Positions 9,658 through 17,597 of a DNA stretch of 64,000 bases are shown in pieces. Source of the stretch: Mycobacteriales bacterium (GTDB taxonomy: Bacteria; Actinomycetota; Actinomycetes; Mycobacteriales; CADCTP01); NCBI GenBank assembly GCA_035995165.1, contig DASYKU010000008.1:45896-109895 (forward strand), read 5' to 3'. The notes beneath the pieces were generated by a model. It ran no database searches. It was not told the DNA's origin and worked only from the letters and a program-made list of their open reading frames with translations. Position numbers and translations under genes: made by a program. The number at the start of each line of letters is the position of its first letter. Position 1 is the stretch's first letter.

Positions 9658-11133
9658 GTGGTCGCCAACCCCTGGGGTTTCCTGCGTCTGGCCCGGGCCG
9701 AGGCGCCGAAGCGACCCGTCGCGGAACGACTGCTGGACTGGGAGCCGGTCTACGGTCGGCCCGCCGCCGCGGACGTCCAGGTGCAGGCCAGCCGCTGCAT
9801 GGACTGCGGTGTCGCCTTCTGTCACGCCGGCTGCCCGCTCGGCAACCTGATCCCGGAGTGGAACGAACTGGTCGCCGACGCCGACTGGCACAGCGCGAGC
9901 GAGCGACTCCACGCCACGAACAACTTTCCTGAGTTCACCGGCTGGTTGTGCCCGGCCCCGTGTGAGGCGTCGTGCGTGCTCTCGATCAACGCCGACCCGG
10001 TTGCGATCAAGCAGGTGGAGCTCGCGATCGTCGACCGCGCCTGGGACGAGGGCTGGGTCGAGTCGCGTGGCCCCGCCGAGCGGACCGGCAAACGGGTCGC
10101 AGTTATCGGGTCCGGGCCCGCCGGGCTGGCCTGCGCCCAGCAACTGACCCGCGCCGGCCACGACGTGACCGTCTACGAGCGGTCCGACCGCCTCGGCGGT
10201 CTGCTCCGCTACGGCATCCCGGACTTCAAGATGCCCAAGGACCTCATCGACAAGCGGCTGGCCCAGCTGAGCGCCGAAGGCACCGAGCTCCGGGCCGGCG
10301 TCGACATCGGCGGCGAAGGCGGGCTGGACCCGGTCGAGCTCCGGGCCGGTGTGGACGCCGTCGTGCTCGCCACCGGCGCGCTGCAGCCGCGTGAGCTCGA
10401 TGTCGCCGGGCGGGACCTGGACGGCGTCCATCAGGCGATGGACTACCTGCCGCTGGCGAACCGGGTCCGCACCGGTGAGCTCGGGGCGCCGCCCATCGAT
10501 GCGGCCGGCAAGCACGTCGTGATCATCGGCGGCGGCGACACCGCCGCCGACTGCCTCGGCACCGCCAACCGTCAGGGTGCGGTCAGCGTCACCCAGCTCG
10601 ACCACAACCCGCGGCCGCCGGAGGCCCGGGACATCACAGCGAACCCGTGGCCGCAGTGGCCCAAGATCCACCGGACGTCGCCCGCACACGAGGAGGGCGT
10701 CGTCGAGTCGTGGGCGCGGGAGGCCGTCGAGGTCGTCGGCGACGAGGCCGGCCACATCCGGGCCGTGGTGGTCGAAGAAGTCCAGATCGTGCGCGTGGAC
10801 GGACGCCGGGTCTTCCGTGCGGTCCCGGAGAGCCGGACCGAGATCCCCTGCGACCTGCTGCTGATCGCCGCCGGCTTCGTCGGCACCGAGCGCGGGTCCC
10901 TGCTGGATCGCCTCGACGTCGAGGTCGATCCCGAGCGTGGCTCGATGCGGGTGCGCGGAACCTGGGAGACCTCCGCTCCGGGTGTCTTCGCCTGCGGAGA
11001 CGCAACCCGAGGAGCCAGCCTGGTCGTCTGGGCGATCGCCGAGGGGCGGGCGTGCGCCGCGGCTGTCGACACCGCGCTGAGCGGCGCCACCGAGCTTCCG
11101 GCGCCGGTACGGCCGGGCGCCCGCCCGCTCTGA
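9658..11133 (+). CDS. gltD: Glutamate synthase (NADPH) small subunit
   Basis: 491 residues, full length. The N-terminal [4Fe-4S] cysteine clusters are present (CMDCGVAFCHAGC and CPAPCEASC), followed by the FAD-binding GSGPAGLACAQQL and NADPH-binding GGGDTAADC motifs. It passes electrons from NADPH to the large subunit GltB, which makes glutamate from glutamine and 2-oxoglutarate. The GTG start follows GAGAGGTG. In most actinomycetes gltD directly follows gltB; here the preceding gene is a peptidase 99 bp away and no gltB lies in the window, so GltB must be elsewhere or the protein serves another acceptor. Confidence 0.93.
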   Translation: MVANPWGFLRLARAEAPKRPVAERLLDWEPVYGRPAAADVQVQASRCMDCGVAFCHAGCPLGNLIPEWNELVADADWHSASERLHATNNFPEFTGWLCPAPCEASCVLSINADPVAIKQVELAIVDRAWDEGWVESRGPAERTGKRVAVIGSGPAGLACAQQLTRAGHDVTVYERSDRLGGLLRYGIPDFKMPKDLIDKRLAQLSAEGTELRAGVDIGGEGGLDPVELRAGVDAVVLATGALQPRELDVAGRDLDGVHQAMDYLPLANRVRTGELGAPPIDAAGKHVVIIGGGDTAADCLGTANRQGAVSVTQLDHNPRPPEARDITANPWPQWPKIHRTSPAHEEGVVESWAREAVEVVGDEAGHIRAVVVEEVQIVRVDGRRVFRAVPESRTEIPCDLLLIAAGFVGTERGSLLDRLDVEVDPERGSMRVRGTWETSAPGVFACGDATRGASLVVWAIAEGRACAAAVDTALSGATELPAPVRPGARPL

Positions 11134-11216
11134 CCGCGCACAGATCGACCTGCCGAGTTCTCTGAGCCAGGCCGCCAGCGGTCGGGTGAGCCGGCTCAGC
11201 AGGCACGTCCAGGGGT

Positions 11217-11801
11217 TCATGGCCCGCTCTGACGGCTCGCGTACCGGTCGGAGAGCGAGGGCAGCAGGGATGGGTCGGTGTCACTCTGGACCAGCTGCTG
11301 GAGCATCGACGCGGCGGTGTGCCGAGGCTCCTCGATAAGGGTGTCGTCGACTGCGGCGCGGGCGAGCTCTGCGTCCCGGAGCCGGAACGCGGTCCACGCG
11401 AGCAGGAACAGCGGCTCGGCCCGGTACGGCGGCAGTGACCGCCGGGCCAGGTAGAGCCAGAACCCGATCCAGGCCGGGTCACGATTCGCCTCGACCTGCA
11501 CCCAGCACCGGTCCCGCGTCGGCTCGTCGGTCAATGCCAGCACCAACGCCGCCGTATCCGTGCGGGAAAGGCGATCTCGGCGGGCGAAGGTCTCCCGCGC
11601 CGCCAGGAACCGCACCTCGGTCAGCCGTCGCCACGGCACGATGCCGCCGTCCTCGGCGATGCGTGCTGCGAACGTCATCTCGGCCCGCTCGAGCGCCCGC
11701 CGCAACCGCACACGCCGGCCGACCGGTACCGCCAGGCTCAGTCGGGAAGGATCACCGGCGGCCGGACACCGGTTGGCCGCGAACGTGCGCGATGTCTCCA
11801 T
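11217..11801 (-). CDS. DUF4192-like protein, C-terminal domain only
   Basis: The frame is open from 12017, but ATG 11801 (194 residues) is preferred because a conserved upstream element lies 52 nt before it, exactly as before the next gene. The C-terminal half (ALTDEPTRDRCWVQVEAN ... LLAWTAFRLRDAELARAAVD) matches the tail of actinobacterial DUF4192 proteins by remembered pattern. The N-terminal part usual for that family (about 350-400 residues in all) is missing, so this may be a shortened or decayed member. Function unknown. No clear ribosome site precedes any candidate start. Confidence 0.55.
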   Translation of the reverse strand: METSRTFAANRCPAAGDPSRLSLAVPVGRRVRLRRALERAEMTFAARIAEDGGIVPWRRLTEVRFLAARETFARRDRLSRTDTAALVLALTDEPTRDRCWVQVEANRDPAWIGFWLYLARRSLPPYRAEPLFLLAWTAFRLRDAELARAAVDDTLIEEPRHTAASMLQQLVQSDTDPSLLPSLSDRYASRQSGP

Positions 11802-11848
11802 GCAGCGACAGTTGCGTGAGACCGGTGCTGCAACCAGGTCGAGACCGT

Positions 11849-11880
11849 GATCTGTGGACGGCCGCGACAGCTGTGGACAA
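11849..11880 (-). promoter_or_regulatory. Paired DnaA-box-like element, copy 1
   Basis: On the minus strand, TTGTCCACA (11880-11872) and CCGTCCACA (11861-11853) lie in the same orientation, 19 bp start to start. TTGTCCACA is the strong DnaA-box form of high-GC actinomycetes. The element ends 52 nt upstream of ATG 11801. A second copy with the same spacing lies before the neighbouring gene. Confidence 0.6.
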
Positions 11881-11944
11881 CCGTTCGATCGGTCCGCGTC
11901 GACCCGACCAGGATCGAGACTTCTCGGGTCGGCCGGGACTGCGG

Positions 11945-12910
11945 TCACCATGGAGTCGGCACCATCCACCGCACCGCAAGATGCTCGGCGGGAACGAGCG
12001 TCGGCAGCACCCAGCACCGCAGCTCGGACCCGATCGGCACATACGACGAGGCGTTGCTCTCCCAGCCGACTACGCTGCAGTCACCGGCGTCGTCGAGGAC
12101 GACTCCCTCCCAGAGCGATGTCTCCATGACGATCACCCGCTTCCGCTTCGCCTCGGCCCACTGCTCCAGCAGCTGCCGTTCGCCGGGCGGCAGCACCGCC
12201 CTCCGCACGCTGACGTAGTCGGCGATCGCCGTACGCCACGGTTCGACCACGGCGCGCTCCTGCGTCGGCGGCGAGCTCACCGACCCCGGCGCGCCACCGG
12301 ACCAGGGCTGGCGAGACCACCGGGACAGACGCTCCCGCAGCCAACGCGCGTGCATGACGCCCGCGAGCCGGGCCCGCTCGCACTGGCGACGCTGCGAACA
12401 GCCCAGAACGCACCTCAAGGCGCCCCACTGGCGGTCCGGGTCGGCCAGGCCGAATCGCTCCACCTGAGTCCAGGCCAGAGATGGCTGACCGGCGTCCTCG
12501 GCGAGGTCGGCGAGCAGCTCGATGGCGGACCGGCGGAACTCGCCCGGCCGTACGACCTCGCGAAGCACGTCCATGGCCTCGTCCGCGACGCCACGACGAG
12601 CGAGGGCGATGCCGAGCAGGACTGCCGGGCCGACATCCTTCGGCGGCAGTGCCGACCGCAGCAGCAGTCGCCACAGCGGCTCGCCTTCGGCCGCGGCGAC
12701 CCACCAGACGTGTTGACACAGCTCGTCGTCCTGGAGGTGATCGAGCAGGGTCCGCACGGTGCGGTCGCCGATGACGCCGGCCTCGGCGAACTCGCGGGCC
12801 GACTCGGACAGGAACAACAACCGCTCAGCCAGCTCCGGAGCGATGTCCAGATCCGAGGCGGCGGAACGCACGAAACGGGCGCGTTGCTCGGGGCTTCGTG
12901 GTGCGGTCAT
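11945..12910 (-). CDS. Hypothetical protein
   Basis: 321 residues from ATG 12910; I do not recognise the family. The N-terminal half is helical and Leu/Ala/Glu-rich with a repeat-like character (ELAERLLFLSESAREF, EAMDVLREVVRPGEF), reminiscent of helical repeat proteins. A Cys-bearing stretch (CVLGCSQRRQC) lies near residue 168. The C-terminal ~60 residues (LWEGVVLDDAGDCSVVGWES ... PAEHLAVRW) look like a small beta-rich domain. It lies between the polymerase and the DUF4192-like gene on the same strand and shares an upstream element with the latter, which suggests joint control. No transmembrane segment or signal peptide is visible. Confidence 0.6.
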   Translation of the reverse strand: MTAPRSPEQRARFVRSAASDLDIAPELAERLLFLSESAREFAEAGVIGDRTVRTLLDHLQDDELCQHVWWVAAAEGEPLWRLLLRSALPPKDVGPAVLLGIALARRGVADEAMDVLREVVRPGEFRRSAIELLADLAEDAGQPSLAWTQVERFGLADPDRQWGALRCVLGCSQRRQCERARLAGVMHARWLRERLSRWSRQPWSGGAPGSVSSPPTQERAVVEPWRTAIADYVSVRRAVLPPGERQLLEQWAEAKRKRVIVMETSLWEGVVLDDAGDCSVVGWESNASSYVPIGSELRCWVLPTLVPAEHLAVRWMVPTPW

Positions 12911-12958
12911 GGCGGCACGGTGCCTCGATCACCGAGGGTTCCGGTATCCGCGATCCGC

Positions 12959-12990
12959 GATCTGTGGACGGTCGAGTCCCCTGTGGACAG
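12959..12990 (-). promoter_or_regulatory. Paired DnaA-box-like element, copy 2
   Basis: On the minus strand, CTGTCCACA (12990-12982) and CCGTCCACA (12971-12963) lie in the same orientation, again 19 bp start to start, followed by GATC as in copy 1. The element ends 53 nt upstream of ATG 12910. A palindrome, GTCCACAGTGGAC, lies nearby at 13085-13097. Confidence 0.6.
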
Positions 12991-13107
12991 CCATTTGCCG
13001 GACCCGCTTCGCTGCCGTACGACTGTCGCATGTCCATCTTCCGGCCGCTGCTGCGGCGGCTCACCGCACGACGGACCAATGCCGGTCCACAGTGGACGGT
13101 GCGATGG

Positions 13108-14796
13108 CTATTTCGCGTCGGCGTAGCACCCGACGACCTTGCCTTCGAACGGGAATCTGACCGGCGTCGACCCGAATATCAGGCGAGTCGCTTCTTCCGC
13201 CGCCTCCACCACCGCCTGCGTGGCCTCCGCGGCAACTTCCGCCGGGCAGTGAAGCACCACCTCGTCATGCAGGAAGAAGACGATCTCAGCACCGGGCGCG
13301 GCACTCTCCAGCAGCCGACGCCGCAACGCAGCGAGCATCACGGCCGTCCAGTCGGCCGCGCTGGCCTGCACGACGAAGTTGCGGGTGAAGCGCCCGCGGT
13401 CACGCGCGGTCTGTCGGGCTCGGCTCTGTTCGACGACGCCGGCACCCGGCAGCGACGCGCGCTCCTGCGCGTCTCGCCAACCCGCGGAGGGAAGGGGCGA
13501 CGTGCGACCCAGTCGCGAGCGGACCAGGCGCCCGATCTCGCCGTCGCGGGCCGCAGCTTCGACGTAGGCAACGGCGGTGGGGAATCGGCGGCGGAGCACC
13601 CCGAGGACCGGCGCGGCGTCCCCGCTCGTCGCGCCGTAGAGCGTGCCGAGCATCGCGACCTTCGCCCGGGAACGATCGCCGTCGAAGGAGTCGGCGGCAA
13701 GCGCCGCATACAGGTCGGTGGCCGTCGCGGCCTGAGCCATCCGCTCGTCGCCGGCGAGCGCCGCGAGGATGCGCGGTTCCAGTTGGGCCGCGTCAGCGAC
13801 GACGAGGACGTGGCCGGAGTCGGCGTTCACGGCGCGGCGGAGGGCATGCGGGATCTGGAGTGCGCCACCACCCCGGCTGGCCCACCGCCCGGAGACAACA
13901 CCGCCCACTATCCAATCCGGCCGGAAGCGGCCGTCCCGGACCCAGGTGTCCAACCAGGACCACCCGTTGGCGGCGTGCAGTCGTGCCAGCTCCTTGTACT
14001 CGAGCAGCGGTGCGACAGCCGGATGATCCAGGTGCTTGAGCACCCCGGACCTGGCGGAACTGATCGGCATCCCGGCGTGGGTGAATGCTTGGACGACGTC
14101 GGCGGGCGAGTCGGGATTCACCCGCCGGCCGTCGAAGGCCCGGGTGATGCGGTCGGCGAGTTCGGTCAGGCGCCGCGGCGGGAGTCCCGCCGGCGGCCTC
14201 GGACCGAGAAGCTCGGTCAGCACGCCGTCGTGGACGTCGGCGTGCCACGGCACACCCGACCGAGTCATCTCCACGGCGACGAGAGCGCACGCGGACTCGG
14301 CCGCGACCAGCAACCGCATCCGCTCCGGAGCGGGCAGCGCGGACATCCGCCGCAGCTGGTCGGCGTGCACGGCCACGGCGGCGTCGATGGCGCTGGCTCC
14401 TCCCGGCAGCCCGGCCGCCGCAGCCGCGAAGAGGGACTGCTGGGCCTGCCGACTGGGCGGAGCCGGATCGTCCGGGACCGGCAGACCCGCGACTCGTGCC
14501 CAGGACGCGGCGAGCGCGCGGGATTCCCCCCAATGACCGTCGAACGCGAGCAACAGACCCTCGGTCAGCGCGAGGTCGGTCGAGCGGGCGATGACCGCGC
14601 CGCCGTGGAGCAGCGCGGGATAGAGCAGCTCGCCGGACGGAAGGACCCATCGCACGCTCTCGGTCCGCTCCCGAGTGGCGATGGCCGAGGCGAGGTCGTC
14701 GACCCGTTCGGCGTCTCCGGCGGGCTGCCCGGTCTCGTCGACGAGCCGCAACCAGCCGGCTCCGCCGTCCTCTTCGGGCACCACGACGCACCGCAC
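13108..14796 (-). CDS. Family A DNA polymerase (actinobacterial bifunctional 3'-5' exonuclease/polymerase type)
   Basis: 562 residues, the usual size of this short PolA paralogue, which lacks the 5' nuclease domain. The polymerase motifs are clear: motif A DAAQLEPRILAAL (catalytic Asp and the Glu of QLE), motif B RSRAKVAMLGTLYG, and motif C FLHDEVVLHCP with the second catalytic Asp. The N-terminal exonuclease-like half (residues 1-220) shows no obvious DxE metal motif, so proofreading is probably lost. It is additional to replicative PolA and likely has a repair or accessory role, but that is inference. The start is GTG 14796 with a weak ribosome site. Confidence 0.85.
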   Translation of the reverse strand: MRCVVVPEEDGGAGWLRLVDETGQPAGDAERVDDLASAIATRERTESVRWVLPSGELLYPALLHGGAVIARSTDLALTEGLLLAFDGHWGESRALAASWARVAGLPVPDDPAPPSRQAQQSLFAAAAAGLPGGASAIDAAVAVHADQLRRMSALPAPERMRLLVAAESACALVAVEMTRSGVPWHADVHDGVLTELLGPRPPAGLPPRRLTELADRITRAFDGRRVNPDSPADVVQAFTHAGMPISSARSGVLKHLDHPAVAPLLEYKELARLHAANGWSWLDTWVRDGRFRPDWIVGGVVSGRWASRGGGALQIPHALRRAVNADSGHVLVVADAAQLEPRILAALAGDERMAQAATATDLYAALAADSFDGDRSRAKVAMLGTLYGATSGDAAPVLGVLRRRFPTAVAYVEAAARDGEIGRLVRSRLGRTSPLPSAGWRDAQERASLPGAGVVEQSRARQTARDRGRFTRNFVVQASAADWTAVMLAALRRRLLESAAPGAEIVFFLHDEVVLHCPAEVAAEATQAVVEAAEEATRLIFGSTPVRFPFEGKVVGCYADAK

Positions 14797-14870
14797 GAGC
14801 CCATCATTCGCCGCGGTACCGACAGTTCCGCGTCGGCCCGCGAAGAGGCTCCGGCGGCACGGCCGGGATG

Positions 14871-15119
14871 TCAGCCGACGGCGCCGTCCGGACCGTGCGC
14901 CTCCCCCGCCCGCCGTCCGTACACGCCGGTCAGCAATGTCTCGACAGCTGTGAGCTCCTGGCGCAGCCAGCGGACCAGCGCGATCCGGTCGCTCAGCTCG
15001 TGCGCCCGGACCTCGCTGCGGAGGTCGGTGAGGGTCGTCAGGACCTGGTGGACCGCTGCAGCGAGTTCGCTGTCGACATCCCGTTCGCCGTTGCCCGTTG
15101 CCATGACCACATCATTCAT
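14871..15119 (-). CDS. Small hypothetical protein
   Basis: 82 residues, or 77 if ATG 15104 is the start; neither has a clear ribosome site. It is charged and predicted helical (SELAAAVHQVLTTLTDLRSEV, ALVRWLRQELTAVETLL), with no cysteine, signal peptide or membrane segment. The sequence recalls small actinobacterial helical proteins but no family can be named. It lies 75 bp upstream of the DNA polymerase on the same strand and could be cotranscribed with it. Confidence 0.45.
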   Translation of the reverse strand: MNDVVMATGNGERDVDSELAAAVHQVLTTLTDLRSEVRAHELSDRIALVRWLRQELTAVETLLTGVYGRRAGEAHGPDGAVG

Positions 15120-15483
15120 TCGCGCTGTCGATCTCGTTCGGTTCAGCGAAGATCGCTTTACGTGGTCGGTCGTGACTCAGAGCCAAAATCCGGCGGCTCA
15201 CCGAGGCCGTTGGGGCACCACGGTGCGTTTGCGCGCAGTAGCCGTTCGTCCGATGATCGGTGTGGGCGTCCTGCTCTGGGCTCGGCGCGGTCGTGCCGTG
15301 GCACGGGAGGGCATGAGCGGAGTGGTCGTCCCTCGGACGACCGTGAGTAAATCGGATCGACTCGATGTCGGAACCCGCGGCGCCGGCACGTCGAGAAGAA
15401 AGGCGGTCGGGGTCCGGACAGCGCGTCAACTCGCCGGGTTCCACCTCGGTGTTCACTCAGAATGCATGAGGGCGGGGGTAGCC
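15120..15483. other. Divergent intergenic region upstream of the GH15 gene
   Basis: 364 bp with less coding-like composition than its surroundings. It holds one perfect hairpin, GGTCGTCC-CTC-GGACGACC at 15324-15342, followed by GTGAGTAAATC. No promoter hexamers can be placed with confidence and no protein was recognised in any frame. Confidence 0.4.
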
Positions 15484-17481
15484 GTGGATCATTCACCGGT
15501 GACCAACAGCCCGCCTTCTGACGACCTGGCGGCCAAGGTCGAGACGGCCGCACCGGGTCTCGAGGACTTCCCGGCGGCGACGCCGGCAGCTCCGTCCGTG
15601 TCTTCGCCGTTTCCGCCCATCGGCGACTACGGGTTTCTCTCCGACTGCGAGACCACCGCGTTGGTGGCGCCCAACGGCGGAGTCGAGTGGATGTGCGCGC
15701 CGCGGATGGACTCGCCGAGCATCTTCGGCGCGCTGCTCGACCGCGGTGCGGGCTACTTCCGCATGGGGGCGGCCGAGGCCGAGGTCCCGCACGACCGGCG
15801 CTACCTGCCGGGAACGCTCGTACTGGAGACGAGCTGGAACGTCGGCGAGGGCTGGCTGATCATCCGCGACGCGCTGATCATGGGCCCGTGGCGGGACAGG
15901 GATCCGGAACAGTCGAAATATGACCGGCCGCCGACGGACTACGCCGCTGCCCAGATGCTGGTACGCACCGTGCGGTGCGTGAACGGCGAAGTGCAGTTGC
16001 TGATGGAGTGCGAGCCGGCGTTCGGGTACGGACTGCGGCGGGCGAGCTGGCAGCACACCGACGCCGGCTACCACCAGGCGGTGGCGACGGCCGAGGACGA
16101 CGGCGACCTGCCGCTCACGCTGACCACCGACCTCCGGCTGGGATTCGAGGGGCCGCGCGCGGTGGCGCGAACGCTGCTCAAGGAGGGCGAGACCCGGTTC
16201 TGCGTGCTGTCGTGGGGTGCCTCCAAGCCGCCGAAGACGTACAAGGCGGCGTACAAGCGGCTGAACTGGACCGCGCACCACTGGCAGCACTGGCTGGCGG
16301 GCGGACGGATCCCGGATCATCCGTGGAAGTCCCACCTGGCCCGCAGCGCGCTGACACTCAAGGGCCTCAGCTATGCCCCGACCGGAGCGATCGCCGCCGC
16401 CGCGACGACCTCCCTGCCGGAGACGCCGGGCGGTGAGCGCAACTACGACTACCGGTACAGCTGGATCCGGGACTCGACGTTCGCGCTGTGGGGGCTCTAC
16501 ACGCTGGGCTTCGATTGGGAGGCCACGGACTTCTACCACTTCATCACCGACGTGGCCGAGCGCGACGGTGACCTGCAGATCGTCTACGGCATCGACGGCC
16601 GGCGGGACCTGCCCGAGAAGCAGCTGCCGCACCTGCAGGGGTACGAGGGTGCCCGACCGGTGCGGATCGGCAACGAGGCGTACAGGCAACGGCAGAACGA
16701 CGTCTGGGGCGCGGTGCTCGACTCGGTCTACCTCCACACGCGCTCCCGCGACCGGCTAGACGACCGGGTCTGGCCGATGCTGCGCCGGCAGGTGGAGAAC
16801 GCGATCCGGCACTGGCAGGAGCCTGACAGCGGTATCTGGGAGATCCGGGGCGAGCCGCAGCACTTCACCTCCTCGAAGGTCATGTGCTGGGTCGCGGTCG
16901 ACCGGGGCACTCGGCTCGCCCGGTTGCGTGAGGATTGGGATCTGGCCCGGCGGTGGCAGGCGACCGCTGACGAGATCCGCGCTGATGTGCTGGCCAACGC
17001 GGTGGACGAGCGAGGGGTGATCACCCAGCACTACGACACCGACGCCCTCGACGCGTCGATGCTGCTGGTGCCGCTGCTGCGGTTCCTGCCGCCGGACGAT
17101 CCGCGGGTGCACGCGACCGTGCTCGCGATCGCGGACGAGCTGACCGACCAGGGCCTGGTGCTGCGGTACCGCACCAAGGAGATCGACGACGGCTTCAGTG
17201 GCGAGGAGGGCACGTTCACGATCTGCTCGTTCTGGCTGGTCTCGGCGCTGGCCGAGATAGGCGAGCACGATCGCGCGCGGACGCTGTGCGAGAAGCTGCT
17301 CGGGTACGCGAGCCCGTTGCTCCTCTACGCCGAGGAGCTGGATCCGCGCACCGGGCGTCATCTCGGCAACTTCCCGCAGGCGTTCACGCACCTCGCGCTC
17401 ATCAACGCCGTGATGCACGTGATCCGGCTGGACGAGAGCGTCGCGATGGAGGCCGAGGGAAACCGGCGGCCGGGGGCCTGA
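15484..17481 (+). CDS. Glycoside hydrolase family 15 protein (trehalase / glucoamylase type)
   Basis: 665 residues from GTG 15484, which follows GGCGGGGGT; the frame is open far upstream but family similarity begins at PPIGDYGFLSDCETTALV. The N-terminal beta-sandwich (SPSIFGALLDRGAGYFR) and C-terminal (alpha/alpha)6 barrel (NYDYRYSWIRDSTFALWGLY, LGFDWEATDFYHF) are typical of the bacterial GH15 group that includes the mycobacterial trehalase. It should hydrolyse trehalose or short alpha-glucans with inversion. There is no signal peptide, so it should act in the cytosol. Trehalase is more likely than glucoamylase given the wording of the barrel motif, but substrate needs testing. Confidence 0.88.
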   Translation: MDHSPVTNSPPSDDLAAKVETAAPGLEDFPAATPAAPSVSSPFPPIGDYGFLSDCETTALVAPNGGVEWMCAPRMDSPSIFGALLDRGAGYFRMGAAEAEVPHDRRYLPGTLVLETSWNVGEGWLIIRDALIMGPWRDRDPEQSKYDRPPTDYAAAQMLVRTVRCVNGEVQLLMECEPAFGYGLRRASWQHTDAGYHQAVATAEDDGDLPLTLTTDLRLGFEGPRAVARTLLKEGETRFCVLSWGASKPPKTYKAAYKRLNWTAHHWQHWLAGGRIPDHPWKSHLARSALTLKGLSYAPTGAIAAAATTSLPETPGGERNYDYRYSWIRDSTFALWGLYTLGFDWEATDFYHFITDVAERDGDLQIVYGIDGRRDLPEKQLPHLQGYEGARPVRIGNEAYRQRQNDVWGAVLDSVYLHTRSRDRLDDRVWPMLRRQVENAIRHWQEPDSGIWEIRGEPQHFTSSKVMCWVAVDRGTRLARLREDWDLARRWQATADEIRADVLANAVDERGVITQHYDTDALDASMLLVPLLRFLPPDDPRVHATVLAIADELTDQGLVLRYRTKEIDDGFSGEEGTFTICSFWLVSALAEIGEHDRARTLCEKLLGYASPLLLYAEELDPRTGRHLGNFPQAFTHLALINAVMHVIRLDESVAMEAEGNRRPGA

Positions 17482-17597
17482 GGAAGGCTCGGCGCGGCGA
17501 CGTGGGGTGGCGTGGGCCCCCGGTAGTTTCAGCGGATGATCGTGCACCGGGACCGGACCGGCGACGCGGGCACCGTCGAGCCGGCGCGCGGCTGAGC

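Noticed and set aside
7579..11220. A 1213-residue minus-strand open frame across the S9 peptidase and gltD
   Set aside because: Its composition mirrors the antisense of two clear genes with complete motifs; it has no ribosome site or domain.
11849..11880. LexA or PafBC-type DNA-damage promoter
   Set aside because: TTGTC resembles the PafBC motif start, but no TANNNT lies at the required 8-nt spacing and no GAAC-N4-GTTC LexA site is present.
11849..13097. Chromosomal origin of replication
   Set aside because: Only four or five DnaA-like boxes occur, and there is no dnaA, dnaN or AT-rich unwinding region.
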